Shown: positions 1 to 10,930, numbered from the stretch's first letter. The stretch is DNA of 64,000 nucleotides from Nannobrachium achirus (GCA_963921795.1 OY997642.1:118501-182500), one strand, 5' to 3'. Notes: generated by a model from the letters alone, not told the origin. Numbers and translations: made by a program.

Positions 1-3000
1 TCTCCAAGTTTTGAAACTGTAGCCCCTATGGTTTGCGAGAAAAAAAATATTGAATGTGAGTTTTTGCGATTCCCATTATAAGTCAATGGGTAAAATTAAT
101 TCACTAATAAATTAATATCAATTAAACGATACAACTTTTCTCTTAGAAAAGTAATAGCACACCATTCCCGGCCGAGCCGCAAGTTTTGATGTATATATTG
201 CGGTGGTGGCGTAAATCGTGCGGCAGTTATTACGGCTCCAAATTTGTGGGATCATTATTATTAACTAGAAAAGAAAATTTCGAAGAAATTTTAAGTGTGC
301 CTGCAGCTCGCTAAGTGTGTGCAACCTTGTATGTGTTAACATTAGCATCTTTGTTAGCATTAGCATTTGTTAGCATTAGCATGTGTTAGCATTAGCAATA
401 TGGTTTCTTGTTTTTAAGAAATAGGCTCCTCCCACAAGTTCCGCAAGGCGATTACGTTGTCCCGTCGCTCCCGAGATCGTTTGTGTTTCGTTTTGAGAGG
501 GTCGTTCCCCCTGAAAAACACGTTTTGGCATGAAACGGTTACGTTTTGCGCGTTTGTGGTGCCCCCTATGGGTGGAAGTGGAAATGCTTTTGGGTATATG
601 TTCAGTATAGCGCCCCCCACTTGTGGTTAAAATTTGGTGTTGACTGGATGTTTCGTTTGTGATTTATGGCTACTTCTTACAAAACGGGCTCCTCCCGCTA
701 ACTTTGGAACCCTGTTACGGAAGAACGGTATGGACTATCAAAATATCGTTTAAATATGTTTATTGCATGAGTGCATAGATCGTGTGTATCGATTTTTGTG
801 ACATTTGGAGAAAATATGTAGGAAAAGGAGCAAAAAGTGTGTTTTGAAGAAAATTCAAAATGGCGGAAAATCTATCCTGACGCAAATGGGCGTGGCCTAT
901 ATGAGGAGATGCGTCATGACCCAAGGAATCCAGGGAAAAAGGAATTTTAATTTTCCGACCCACGGTTCAAGAGTTACAGGCCGAAAGGTAAAGTGGACTG
1001 TTATAGCGCCACCATGAGGCCAACTGACAAAATTATTTTTTATTTAATCCTTGATATCATTATAAATCTCCTCTCCAAGTTTTGAAACTGTAGCCCCTAT
1101 GGTTTGCGAGAAAAAAAATATTGAATGTGAGTTTTTGCGATTCCCATTATAAGTCAATGGGTAAAATTAATTCACTAATAAATTAATATCAATTAAACGA
1201 TACAACTTTTCTCTTAGAAAAGTAATAGCACACCATTCCCGGCCGAGCCGCAAGTTTTGATGTATATATTGCGGTGGTGGCGTAAATCGTGCGGCAGTTA
1301 TTACGGCTCCAAATTTGTGGGATCATTATTATTAACTAGAAAAGAAAATTTCGAAGAAATTTTAAGTGTGCCTGCAGCTCGCTAAGTGTGTGCAACCTTG
1401 TATGTGTTAACATTAGCATCTTTGTTAGCATTAGCATTTGTTAGCATTAGCATGTGTTAGCATTAGCAATATGGTTTCTTGTTTTTAAGAAATAGGCTCC
1501 TCCCACAAGTTCCGCAAGGCGATTACGTTGTCCCGTCGCTCCCGAGATCGTTTGTGTTTCGTTTTGAGAGGGTCGTTCCCCCTGAAAAACACGTTTTGGC
1601 ATGAAACGGTTACGTTTTGCGCGTTTGTGGTGCCCCCTTTGGGTGGAAGTGGAAATGCTTTTGGGTATATGTTCAGTATAGCGCCCCCCACTTGTGGTTA
1701 AAATTTGGTGTTGACTGGATGTTTCGTTTGTGATTTATGGCTACTTCTTACAAAACGGGCTCCTCCCGCTAACTTTGGAACCCTGTTACGGAAGAACGGT
1801 ATGGACTATCAAAATATCGTTTAAATATGTTTATTGCATGAGTGCATAGATCGTGTGTATCGATTTTTGTGACATTTGGAGAAAATATGTAGGAAAAGGA
1901 GCAAAAAGTGTGTTTTGAAGAAAATTCAAAATGGCGGAAAATCTATCCTGACGCAAATGGGCGTGGCCTATATGAGGAGATGCGTCATGACCCAAGGAAT
2001 CCAGGGAAAAAGGAATTTTAATTTTCCGACCCACGGTTCAAGAGTTACAGGCCGAAAGGTAAAGTGGACTGTTATAGCGCCACCATGAGGCCAACTGACA
2101 AAATTATTTTTTATTTAATCCTTGATATCATTATAAATCTCCTCTCCAAGTTTTGAAACTGTAGCCCCTATGGTTTGCGAGAAAAAAAATATTGAATGTG
2201 AGTTTTTGCGATTCCCATTATAAGTCAATGGGTAAAATTAATTCACTAATAAATTAATATCAATTAAACGATACAACTTTTCTCTTAGAAAAGTAATAGC
2301 ACACCATTCCCGGCCGAGCCGCAAGTTTTGATGTATATATTGCGGTGGTGGCGTAAATCGTGCGGCAGTTATTACGGCTCCAAATTTGTGGGATCATTAT
2401 TATTAACTAGAAAAGAAAATTTCAAAGAAATTTTAAGTGTGCCTGCAGCTCGCTAAGTGTGTGCAACCTTGTATGTGTTAACATTAGCATCTTTGTTAGC
2501 ATTAGCATTTGTTAGCATTAGCATGTGTTAGCATTAGCAATATGGTTTCTTGTTTTTAAGAAATAGGCTCCTCCCACAAGTTCCGCAAGGCGATTACGTT
2601 GTCCCGTCGCTCCCGAGATCGTTTGTGTTTCGTTTTGAGAGGGTTGTTCCCCCTGAAAAACACGTTTTGGCATGAAACGGTTACGTTTTGCGCGTTTGTG
2701 GTGCCCCCTATGGGTGGAAGTGGAAATGCTTTTGGGTATATGTTCAGTATAGCGCCCCCCACTTGTGGTTAAAATTTGGTGTTGACTGGATGTTTCGTTT
2801 GTGATTTATGGCTACTTCTTACAAAACGGGCTCCTCCCGCTAACTTTGGAACCCTGTTACAGAAGAACTGTATGGACTATCAAAATATCGTTTAAATTTG
2901 TTTATCGCATGAGTGCATAGATCGTGTGTATCGATTTTTGTGACATTTGGAGAAAATATGTAGGAAAAGGAGCAAAAAGTGTGTTTTGAAGAAAATTCAA

Positions 3001-3213
3001 AATGGCGGAAAATCTATCCTGACACAAATGGGCGTGGCCTATATGAGGAGATGCGTCATGACCCAAGGAATCCAGGGAAAAAGGAATTTTAATTTTCCGA
3101 CCCACGGTTCAAGAGTTACAGGCCGAAAGGTAAAGTGGACTGTTATAGCGCCACCATGAGGCCAACTGACGAAATTATTTTTCATTTAATCCTTGATATC
3201 ATTATAAATCTCC
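1..3213. repeat. 1,071-bp satellite, three full tandem units
   Basis: Three head-to-tail units begin at 1, 1072 and 2143 (each starts TCTCCAAGTTTTG), giving an exact 1,071-bp period. Units 1 and 2 differ at about one base that I can see; unit 3 differs at roughly eight. Each unit holds a GTTAGCATTAGCAT short repeat near its middle and an ATTTTCATTT-like AT-rich end. The short ORFs recurring at the same place in each unit (about 67-70 codons) are simply carried by the repeat and show no domain. The near identity points to very recent amplification or homogenisation, or to an assembly that collapsed or expanded a longer array. Confidence 0.93.
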
Positions 3214-3545
3214 TCTCCAAGTTTTGAAACTGTAGCCCCTATGGTTTGCGAGAAAAAAAATATTGAATGTGAGTTTTTGCGATTCCCATTATAAGTCAAT
3301 GGGTAAAATTAATTCACTAATAAATTAATATCAATTAAACGATACAACTTTTCTCTTAGAAAAGTAATAGCACACCATTCCCGGCCGAGCCGCACGTTTT
3401 GATGTATATATTGCGGTGGTGGCGTAAATCGTGCGGCAGTTATTACGGCTCCAAATTTGTGGGATCATTATTATTAATTAATTAACTAGAAAAGAAAATT
3501 TCTAAGAAATTTTAAGTGTGCCTGCAGCTCGCTAAGTCTGTGCAA
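3214..3545. repeat. Partial fourth satellite unit
   Basis: The fourth unit follows the third in register but carries only its first ~330 bp. It has a small TTAATTAATTAA expansion and then runs into an A-tract array where the other units have the GTTAGCATTAGCAT block. Confidence 0.85.
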
Positions 3546-3998
3546 CCTTGTGTGAGAGAAAAAAAAAATGAGAAAAAAAAAATTTGAGAAAAAAGAAATT
3601 GAGAGAAAAAAAAATTGAGAAAAAAAAACTTTTTGAGAAAAAAGAATTTTGAGAAAAAAAATGTTGAGGAAAAAAAAATTGAGAAAAAAAAAATTGAGAA
3701 AAAAATTTTTTGAGAAAAAAAATGTTTGAGAAAAAAATATTTTGAGAAAAAAAAAATTTTGAGAAAAAAAAAATTGAGAAAAAAAAATTTGAGAAAAAAG
3801 AAATTGAGAAAAAAAAATTGAGAAAAAGAAATTTTTGAGAAAAAAAATTTTTTAGAAAAAAAAAAATTGAGAAAAAAAATTGAGAAAAAAAAATTTGAAA
3901 AAAAAAAATTGAGAAAAAAAAATTTGAGAAAAAAAGAATTTGAGAAAAAAAAATTGAGAAAAAAAAATTTTGAGAAAAAAAAAATTTGAGAAAAAAAA
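3546..3998. repeat. A-tract array (GAGA8-10 T2-5)n
   Basis: About 30 imperfect repeats of GAG + A8-10 + T2-5, roughly 11-17 bp each, all purine-rich on the plus strand. The long Phe/Ser-rich minus-strand ORF here is an artefact of the repeat. The regular A-tracts are spaced near the helical repeat, so curved DNA is expected. Confidence 0.9.
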
Positions 3999-4800
3999 AT
4001 TATGACACCAGCCGCGAGTCTGTACGATAAACGGTTCATGAGATGTAGAGGCACTTCCTGTTTGGCAAAGGGCACTTCCTGTTATAGTGGGGGCGGGGCT
4101 TAATCAATTACAGCTCATCCCTATTGGCTGGAAAAAGACCAAAGTTGTGTGTGCATTTTAAAGTTTAAATCACGTTGCTAGGCAAAAGTATGGCAGAGTT
4201 ATGTGGCGCCAAAGTTTCTAGTTTTTTTTCAGAGTCCCCCATTCTAAGTCAATGGGGTTTTTGGGCGTCGTTTTTTGCGAATTACATCGCAATCGTATCG
4301 CGGATCGGAAAGAAAAGTAATAGCACACCATTCCCGGCCGAGCCGCACATTTTGATGTATATATTGCGGGGGTGGCGTAAATCGTGCGGCAGTTATTACG
4401 TGCCGAAATTTCCCCCATTCTAAGTGAATGGGGTTTTTTGGCGTCGTTTTTTGCGAATTACGTCGCAATGGTAACGCGGATCGGAAAGAAAAGTAATAGC
4501 ACACCATTCCCGGCCGAGCCGCACGTTTTGATGTATATATTGCGGCGGTGGCGTAAATTGTGCGGCAGTTATTACGGCTCCAAATTTGTGGCGTGATTAT
4601 CATTAAGTATGGCGGATTACAATAAGTGTTTTGCCATTGCTTTGCATGGCAGGCACACTTAATTAAGTATGGGGGAGTACAATAAGTGTTTTGCCATTGC
4701 ATGGCAGGCACACTTAATTAAGTATGGGGGAGTACAATAAGTGTTTTGCCATTGCATGGCAGGCACACTTAACTAGAAAAGAAAATTTCTAAGAAATTTT
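3999..4800. repeat. Satellite-related segment with hairpin-ended 60-bp repeats
   Basis: The segment contains two copies of a block around CCATTCTAAGTcAATGGGG followed by the CGGCCGAGCCGCAC module found in the satellite. It then carries three copies (about 4612-4770) of a ~60-bp unit ending in the near-palindrome TGCCATTGCATGGCA flanked by AAGTGT and ACACTT. A second copy of the whole segment lies at 6640-7170. No gene is supported. Confidence 0.75.
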
Positions 4801-4844
4801 AAGTGTGCCTGCAGCTCGCTAAGTCTGTGCAACCTTGTGTAGCG

Positions 4845-5760
4845 GTTGGTGTTAGTGTTTCGTTTTGAGAGGGTCGTTCCCCCTGAAAAACACGTTTTGG
4901 AATGAAACGGTTACGTTTTGCGCGTTTGTGGTGCCCCCTATGGGTCGAAGTGGAAATGCTTTTGGGTATATGTTCAGTATAGCGCCCCCCACTTGTGGTT
5001 AAAATTTGGTGTTGACTGGATGTTTCGTTTGTGATTTATGGCTACTTCTTACACAACGGGCTCCTCCCGCTAACTTTGGAACCCTGTTACGGAAGAACGG
5101 TATGGACTATCAAAATATCGTTTAAATATGTTTATCGCATGAGTCCATAGATCGTGTGTATTGATTTTTGTGACATTTGGAAAAAATATGTAGGAAAAGG
5201 AGCAAAAAGTGTGTTTTGAAGAAAATTCAAAATGGCGGAAAATCTATCCTGACGCAAATGGTCGTGGCCTATATGAGGAGATGCGTCATGACCCAAGGAA
5301 TCCAGGGAAAAAGGAATTTTAATTTTCCGACCCACGGTTCAAGAGTTACAGGCCGAAAGGTAAAATGGACTGTTATAGCGCCACCATGAGGCCAACTGAC
5401 GAAATTATTTTTTATTTAATCCTTGATATCATTATAAATCTCCTCTCCAAGTTTTGAAACTGTAGCCCCTATGGTTTGCGAGAAAAAAAATATTGAATGT
5501 GAGTTTTTGCGATTCCCATTATAAGTCAATGGGTAAAATTAATTCGATACAGCTTTTCTCTTAGAAAAGTAATAGCACCCCATTCCCGGCCGAGCCGCAC
5601 GTTTTGATGTATATATTGCGGCGGTGGCGTAAATTGTGCGGCAGTTATTACGTGCCGAAATTTTGTGAAGTGATTATTATTATTATACTAGAAAAGAAAA
5701 TTTCTAAGAAATTTTAAGTGTGCCTGCAGCTCGCTAAGTCTGTGCAACCTTGTGTAGCGG
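4845..5760. repeat. Rearranged satellite copy
   Basis: From TTTCGTTTTGAGAGGG onward this follows the internal and right part of the 1,071-bp unit. It then enters a new unit start at about 5446 that has lost an internal AATAAATTAATATC stretch. It is more diverged than the three tandem units at the left edge. Confidence 0.85.
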
Positions 5761-5824
5761 TTGGTGTTAGCATTAGCGTTATTAACATTAGCATTTGTTT
5801 GCATAAACTTTAACATTATTGTTC

Positions 5825-6240
5825 TTCATATGACACCACCCACATGTCTGTACGACAAACGGTTCACGAGAAAACAGCTCACTTCCTGTTTGGTGAGGGG
5901 CACTTCCTGTTTGGCGAAATAGGCCCCAATTAAGTTTAAGGACTCTTAATCTTGTCATTTGACGCAACCCGCGTGTCTGTATGACAAACGGTTCACGAGA
6001 TCAAGGGTCACTTCCTGTTTGGTGAGGGGCACTTCCTGTTTGGCGAAATAGGCCCCAATTAAGGTCATGGACGATTAATGAATTAAAGCTGCAAGCAGCG
6101 ATGACCGGGCCCTCGCAGCTCTACCCACGTCACAAGGCCAGCAGCCAATCAGAAACCAAACAGGAAGTCAGCCATTTCGACTAATTAGTGGCGTTTTGGC
6201 GCATTTTTGGCCGTTATCACGGGTCGCACTTTAACGACAG
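5825..6240. repeat. Two ~125-bp direct repeats and a GCTGCAAGCAGC repeat segment
   Basis: Two copies of a unit with TGTCTGTAYGACAAACGG and CACTTCCTGTTTGG lie at about 5829-5935 and 5957-6065. They are followed by AAAGCTGCAAGCAGCGATG and GGGCCCTCGCAGCTC, a sequence style I know from dispersed fish repeats. No coding potential is visible. Confidence 0.65.
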
Positions 6241-6245
6241 TTTTG

Positions 6246-6637
6246 TGAGAAAAAAAAAGTTTTTTGAGAAAAAAAAAAGTTTTTTGAGAAAAAAAAAATT
6301 GAAAAAAAAATTGAGAAAAACAATTTTTTGAGGAAAAAAAAATTTGAGAAAAAAAAATTTGAGAAAAAAAAAATTTGAGAAAAAAAAAATTGAGAAAAAA
6401 AAATTTGAGAAAAAAAATTTTTTTGAGAAAAAAAAATTTGAGAAAAAAAAAATTGAGAAAAAAAAATTTGAGAAAAAAAAAATGAGAAAAAAAAAATTTG
6501 AGAAAAAAAATTTTTGAGAAAAAAAAATTGAGAAAAAAAATTTTTTGAGAAAAAAAAATTTGAGAAAAAAAAATTTGAGAAAAAAAAAATTTGAGAAAAA
6601 AAAATTTGAGAAAAAAAAATTGAGGAAAAAAAATTTT
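6246..6637. repeat. Second A-tract array (GAGA8-10 T2-6)n
   Basis: This is the same repeat type and strand bias as the array at 3546-3998 and sits next to the same downstream sequence. The pair of arrays therefore belongs to one duplicated block. Confidence 0.9.
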
Positions 6638-6639
6638 AT

Positions 6640-7171
6640 GACACCAGCCGCGAGTCTGTACGACAAACGGTTCATGAATTATAGAGGCACTTCCTGTTTG
6701 GTGAAGGGCACTTCCTGTTATAGAGGGGGCGGGGCTTAATCAATTACAGCTCATCCCTATTGGTCGGAAAAAGACCAAAGTTGTGTGAGCATTTTACATT
6801 TTAAATGACGTTGCTAGGCAAAAGTATGGCAGAGTTATTTGGCGCCAAAGTTTCTGGGTTTTTTTCGGAGTCCCCCATTCAAAGTCAATGGAGTTTTTGG
6901 GCGTCGTTTTTTGCGAATTACGTCGCAATGGTAACGCGGATCGGAAAGAAAAGTAATAGCACACCATTCCCGGCCGAGCCGCACGTTTTGATGTATATAT
7001 TGCGGCGGTGGCGTAAATTGTGCGGCAGTTATTACGTGCCGAAATTTGTGGGATCATTATCATTAAGTATGGCGGATTACAATAAGTGTTCTGCTATTGC
7101 ATAGCAGGCACACTTAATAAGTATGGCGGATTACAATAAGTGTTTTGCCATTGCATGGCAGGCACACTTAA
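6640..7171. repeat. Second copy of the 3999-4770 segment
   Basis: It carries the same order of modules as 3999-4770, including CACTTCCTGTTATAG, the CGGCCGAGCCGCACG block and two TGCCATTGCATGGCA-type hairpin repeats at about 7066-7171. It shows a few differences from the first copy. Confidence 0.8.
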
Positions 7172-7820
7172 CAAGGGGACATGCGGATATATAGAGAGAG
7201 AACTAGGGGCACGGGCGGCCGCCGATCCACTCCTATCCGAAGTGGGCTGCAGTGGCGGGGTCCTCCGCAGCGGCGCGATCCGGAATGATGGTCCCCGGGT
7301 GCTGTGCGTGAGCCACCCCGTTGGAAGGGTCATTTTCCCGGCTACACAGGGTGTAGCGCGGCGCCGCCAGGGCGTCCCCGGAGCTCCGCGATACCTCCAG
7401 GGGTTCCCGGAGGGCGGAGGTGGTCGGCGATACGAGCCACTCGGCCGTCCCACGCTAAGGCTCCAAAGTCGGATAGGAGTGGAACGGCTGCCGCCCCGTG
7501 CCCCTGGTTCTCTCTCTCTCTCTCTCTCTCTATATCCCAATATCCCCTGTTATATCGCCTGGGCATGGGTAACTGGAGGCGGTCCGTGGCCGAGACCCCA
7601 AACCAAACGCAAAGTTGGATGCGAGTGGAGCGGCGAGCCGCTGGTTCTCTCTTTATTATATCCCAGGCCCAGCATTATCGTAGACCTTTTCCCACGCCCG
7701 TTCAAAGAACAAGTAACTCCCATTCGAAGAACTTTCCCCACGCCCCGCAAATCTGCGCGGCAGCACAGAATCGGCCGCCATCTTTGCCTCCAGTTACTCC
7801 TGTCTCCAAATATTGTTTAA
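7172..7820. repeat. GC-rich repeat with 48-bp inverted arms
   Basis: Imperfect inverted arms lie at 7193-7240 and 7469-7516: each has a GA/CT run, AGGGGCACGGG and CACTCCTATCCGA or their complements. A second, diverged copy of the right-arm motif (GGATGCGAGTGGAGCGGC then a CT-rich tract and TATATCCCA) follows at about 7616-7670. I do not recognise the family. Overlapping ORFs on both strands differ in every frame and carry no domain, so no gene is called. Confidence 0.6.
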
Positions 7821-7923
7821 AAAATAAATCTGTCAAACGATGATGTCACTGCCTGGTGGATGGATTTGACCCGCCCACAGCTCTCCTATAAGACCCGGAC
7901 TAGAAACAAAATGCTGCTATTTT

Positions 7924-8660
7924 ATCATGAACATTAGTGAGGACCTGTTATATCATACATGGGCAACTGGCGGCCAGGGGGCCACATGTTATCATGAACA
8001 TTAGTGAGGACCTGTTATATCATACATGGGCAACTGGCGGCCAGGGGGCCACATGTTATCATGAACATTAGTGAGGACCTGTTATATCATACATGGGCAA
8101 CTGGCGGCCAGGGGGCCACATGTTATCATGAACATTAGTGAGGACCTGTTATATCATACATGGGCAACTGGCGGCCAGGGGGCCACATGTTATCATGAAC
8201 ATTAGTGAGGACCTGTTATATCATACATGGGCAAATGGCGGCCAGGGGGCCACATGTTATCATGAACATTAGTGAGGACCTGTTATATCATACATGGGCA
8301 ACTGGCGGCCAGGGGGCCACATGTTATCATGAACATTAGTGAGGACCTGTTATATCATACATGGGCAACTGGCGGCCAGGGGGCCACATGTTATCATGAA
8401 CATTAGTGAGGACCTGTTATATCATACATGGGCAAATGGCGGCCAGGGGGCCACATGTTATCATGAACATTAGTGAGGACCTGTTATATCATACATGGGC
8501 AACTGGCGGCCAGGGGGCCACATGTTATCATGAACATTAGTGAGGACCTGTTATATCATACATGGGCAACTGGCGGCCCGGGGGCCACATGTTATCATGA
8601 ACATTAGTGAGGACCTGTTATATCATACATGGGCAACTGGCGGCCCGGGGGCCACATGCG
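7924..8660. repeat. 67-bp minisatellite, 11 copies
   Basis: The unit runs from ATCATGAACATTAG to GGCGGCCAGGGGGCCAC with a constant 67-bp step (for example 7987 to 8054). Copies are almost identical, varying at AACTGG/AAATGG and CCAGG/CCCGG. Each unit contains the CATGGGCAAC left end of the MITE that follows, so the terminal part of a transposon was amplified together with its flank. Confidence 0.93.
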
Positions 8661-9103
8661 GCCCCACCTTCACTTAATGCGGCCCACAGGTTAATACTGG
8701 AATACTGATATAGTATTTCAGCTGTTGCAATTCCATTTCCAACCATGCAAACATGACCCGCTATAATTACTTCAGTCTATATTAGTAGCTTAATGACTAG
8801 TCTTTTTTATGTCCAATATATTTGTATTTAAGTTCACAAAATGAACATAAGAACATGGAGATGCATTTGAAATTAAATCAAATTGTTACTTTTCAGGATT
8901 CCAATTAAAACATAGCTAAACAAAGTTTGGGATTCCAATTCAAAAATAGCAGATCTACAAGCTTAAAATGCATCGCACTGCGACACGTTTTGAGCTTGTA
9001 GATCAGCTATTTTTGTTATGTTTGACTGTATATGCATTGTGGCCCTCTGGAGTGAGTGTGAAAATATAGTGGCCCTCTCTATAATCAAAGTTGTCCACCC
9101 CTG
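7958..9103 (+). mobile_element. hAT-type MITE, CATGGGCAAC family, end amplified
   Basis: The left end CATGGGCAACTGGCGGCC occurs at 7958 and again in every minisatellite unit; the last is at 8628. The right end AAAGTTGTCCACCCCTG stops at 9103 and is the complementary, slightly better kept terminal repeat. The body lacks an ORF and includes a 73-bp hairpin. A matching 8-bp target duplication is not clear. A second copy of the body, interrupted by two insertions, lies between about 38874 and 44190. Confidence 0.7.
8942..9014. repeat. Hairpin module, copy in CATGGGCAAC MITE
   Basis: The left arm at 8942-8970 and right arm at 8986-9014 are complementary over 29 bp with three mismatches, around a 15-base loop. 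The arm core is AGATCTACAAGCT. Confidence 0.85.
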
Positions 9104-9308
9104 TATTATATGAAGTCCTCCTAAATGTACTGAGTTACTTTACACCACGGTGTGACCAACCTGCATAATGTCATAGAAGATAATGATAATATTAACACTT
9201 TAATTAATACATCTCATGGACAGATAAAGTGACACACTAGTGCAATAATACTGTCAACGCATTTCAAAGTCAGGACTCCCAAAATGATGTAACAAATGAG
9301 CCATCATG

Positions 9309-9500
9309 GTTTAATTACTGTCCGGCTTTGTGTTCTTTAATAAGAAGCCTTTTTATGCGATATGTTTCTGTAATAGAAGATAATAATAATATTAACACTG
9401 TAATTAATACATCTCATGGTTTAATTACTGTCCGGCTTTGTGTTCTTTAATAAGAAGCCTTTTTGTTGATGTTTTCAGTGCATTTCTGGACCCAGTTTAG
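9309..9500. repeat. Left arms of an interrupted foldback element
   Basis: Two direct copies of TTAATTACTGTCCGGCTTTG + TGTTCTTTAATAAGAAGCC lie at about 9311 and 9421. The complement of this sequence is found at 10440-10516, so a foldback element was split by the hAT MITE at 9523-10404. Confidence 0.75.
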
Positions 9501-9549
9501 CAAGGCCACGCCCACAATAGATCAGTGGTTCTCAACCTTTTGTAGCCGC

Positions 9550-10050
9550 AACCCCAAAAATAATCATATTTTAACTGGGGGACCCCCAAAATAATCATAA
9601 CTGGGGGACCTCCAAAATAATCATATTTTAACTGGGGACCCCCAAAATAATCATATTTTAACTGGGGACCACCAGAATAATCATATTTTAACTGGGGGAC
9701 CCCCAGAATAATCCTATTTTAACTTTTCAACTGGGGACCCCCACAATAATTAATCATATTTTAACTATTTTAACTGGGGACCCCCAAATTAATCATATTT
9801 TAACTGGGGACCCCCAAAATAATCCTATTTTAACTGGGGGACTCCCAAAATAATCATATTTTAACTGGGGGACCCCAAGAATAATCCTATTTTAACTTTT
9901 CAACTGGGGACCCCCACAATAATTAATCATATTTTAACTATTTTAACTGGGGACCCCCAAATTAATCATATTTTAACTGGGGACCCCCAAAATAATCATA
10001 TTTTAACTTGGGACCCCCAAAATAATCATATTTTAACTGGGGGACCCCCC
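9550..10050. repeat. ~30-bp minisatellite inside the MITE
   Basis: About 14 copies of GGGGACCCCCAAAATAATCA + TATTTTAACT, with a longer repeated block (about 9700-9780 and 9870-9960). The unit is derived from the element's own subterminal sequence. Confidence 0.88.
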
Positions 10051-10103
10051 ATCCGGACGAGCACTAAGAGTTGAGGCATTACATTTGTGTAACATGGTTC
10101 TAT

Positions 10104-10160
10104 TGTGAAAATATCAGATCTACATGCTCACAACGCGCATGTAGATCTGCTATTTTCACA
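10104..10160. repeat. Hairpin module, copy in CAGTGG MITE
   Basis: Arms 10104-10127 and 10137-10160 pair over 24 bp with one mismatch; the loop is 9 bases. The arm core here is AGATCTACATGC rather than ACAAGC. Confidence 0.88.
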
Positions 10161-10439
10161 ATTTCTGCCTCTATATATTTGACAATTTGGCCAGGGTTTA
10201 ATTTGTCATTTTAGAGGTATTAAAAAGTCCTTAAATTGTCACTTTAGAAATGTGCAGATACCTTCTATACACTTAAACTTTGTGTTGGTTTGTTTACTGT
10301 TGAGAGAGAAAACAATGTTTCACATTAAGTTAATCATCTGGGGACCCCCCAAATTAATGTGGGGACCACCCTGGGGGTCCCGACCCACAAGTTGAGAACC
10401 ACTGCACTAGATGGGGTTGGTGCACATGCGCGGAACACC

Positions 10440-10516
10440 AGGAAATGCATGGGAAAACAGAAACATGTCGGATAAAAAGGCTTCTTATTAAAGAACACAA
10501 AGCTGGACAGTAACTA
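10440..10516. repeat. Right arm of interrupted foldback element
   Basis: This arm is the reverse complement of 9419-9500, including AAAGAACACAAAGC and GGCTTCTTATTA. With the arms joined the element would be about 200 bp. Confidence 0.72.
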
Positions 10517-10798
10517 AACAAAGCCGGCCAGGCTTTCTGACTGGTTGTGACTTTATAAAGCTCTTTGTTTGTGTAATTTGACAGTTTGTTTAGTTTTTAT
10601 TGGTCTTTTTATTCTCCTGCTGCAACGCAGGTGAATCTTCCTCCGTGACGGCCCTACGTCATGTTATCAGCGACCGTCCGTCACGTTTCAGGGCTCAATT
10701 AAAACATTTGACGGCAAATAAACTCCTAAAATAGTTGTTTTAGTCTGCATTGAATGATTTTCTAGCGGCAGTTTGTCCTCTAAATGTCCTCTTCTTAC

Positions 10799-10845
10799 CA
10801 GAATAACGAGTTTCCTTCTTCTGTCCGCCTCGGTGCCGCCGCCAT
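10799..10845 (-). CDS. Probable first coding exon of an unidentified host gene
   Basis: On the minus strand an ATG at 10845 in a GCGGCGGC context opens 15 codons (MAAAPRRTEEGNSLF) plus two bases. It ends at a consensus splice donor, TTCTG|GTAAGA. The exon is CpG-rich unlike the surrounding repeats. A CACGTG box and a CCAAT box lie just upstream, as in housekeeping promoters. No downstream exon was recognised below it, where the DNA is all repeats, so the gene would continue past the left edge or across a long intron. I do not recognise the protein. The call rests on the start, donor and promoter together and could be a chance match. Confidence 0.45.
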
Positions 10846-10930
10846 GTTTGTTTACTGGAAACTTTCTCTCGGAGTGAAGACACCACGTGACACCAAGGAG
10901 GGCTGTGATTGGAGGATTTCAGTTATGATG
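10846..10930 (-). promoter_or_regulatory. Putative promoter of the 10845 exon
   Basis: Read on the minus strand, this has CCAATCACAG, then CACGTGGTG, then GAGAGAAAGTTTCC and the GTTTACA stretch before the start codon. The order of CCAAT box, E-box and ATG within ~80 bp fits a TATA-less vertebrate promoter. Confidence 0.4.

Larger units (their letters stand above)
9523..10404 (+). mobile_element. hAT-type MITE, CAGTGGTTCTCAACC family
   Basis: Terminal inverted repeats are CAGTGGTTCTCAACCTTTT (9523) and GTTGAGAACCACTG (ending 10404). Flanking 8-mers CAATAGAT and CACTAGAT match at 7 of 8 positions, which fits a hAT target duplication. There is no ORF. The left half is filled by a ~30-bp tandem repeat and the right half carries a hairpin at 10104-10160. 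Confidence 0.9.

Noticed and set aside
414-3159. Recurring 67-70-codon ORFs in each 1,071-bp unit
   Set aside because: They recur only because the DNA is repeated, overlap on opposite strands, and lack any domain or codon bias.
3512-4075. 187-codon minus-strand Phe/Ser/Leu-rich ORF
   Set aside because: It is the translation of the A-tract repeat; there are no start context, domain or homologous frame in the sister array.
7140-7843. 179-226-codon ORFs in the GC-rich island
   Set aside because: High GC makes stops rare; several frames on both strands are open equally and none shows a motif.
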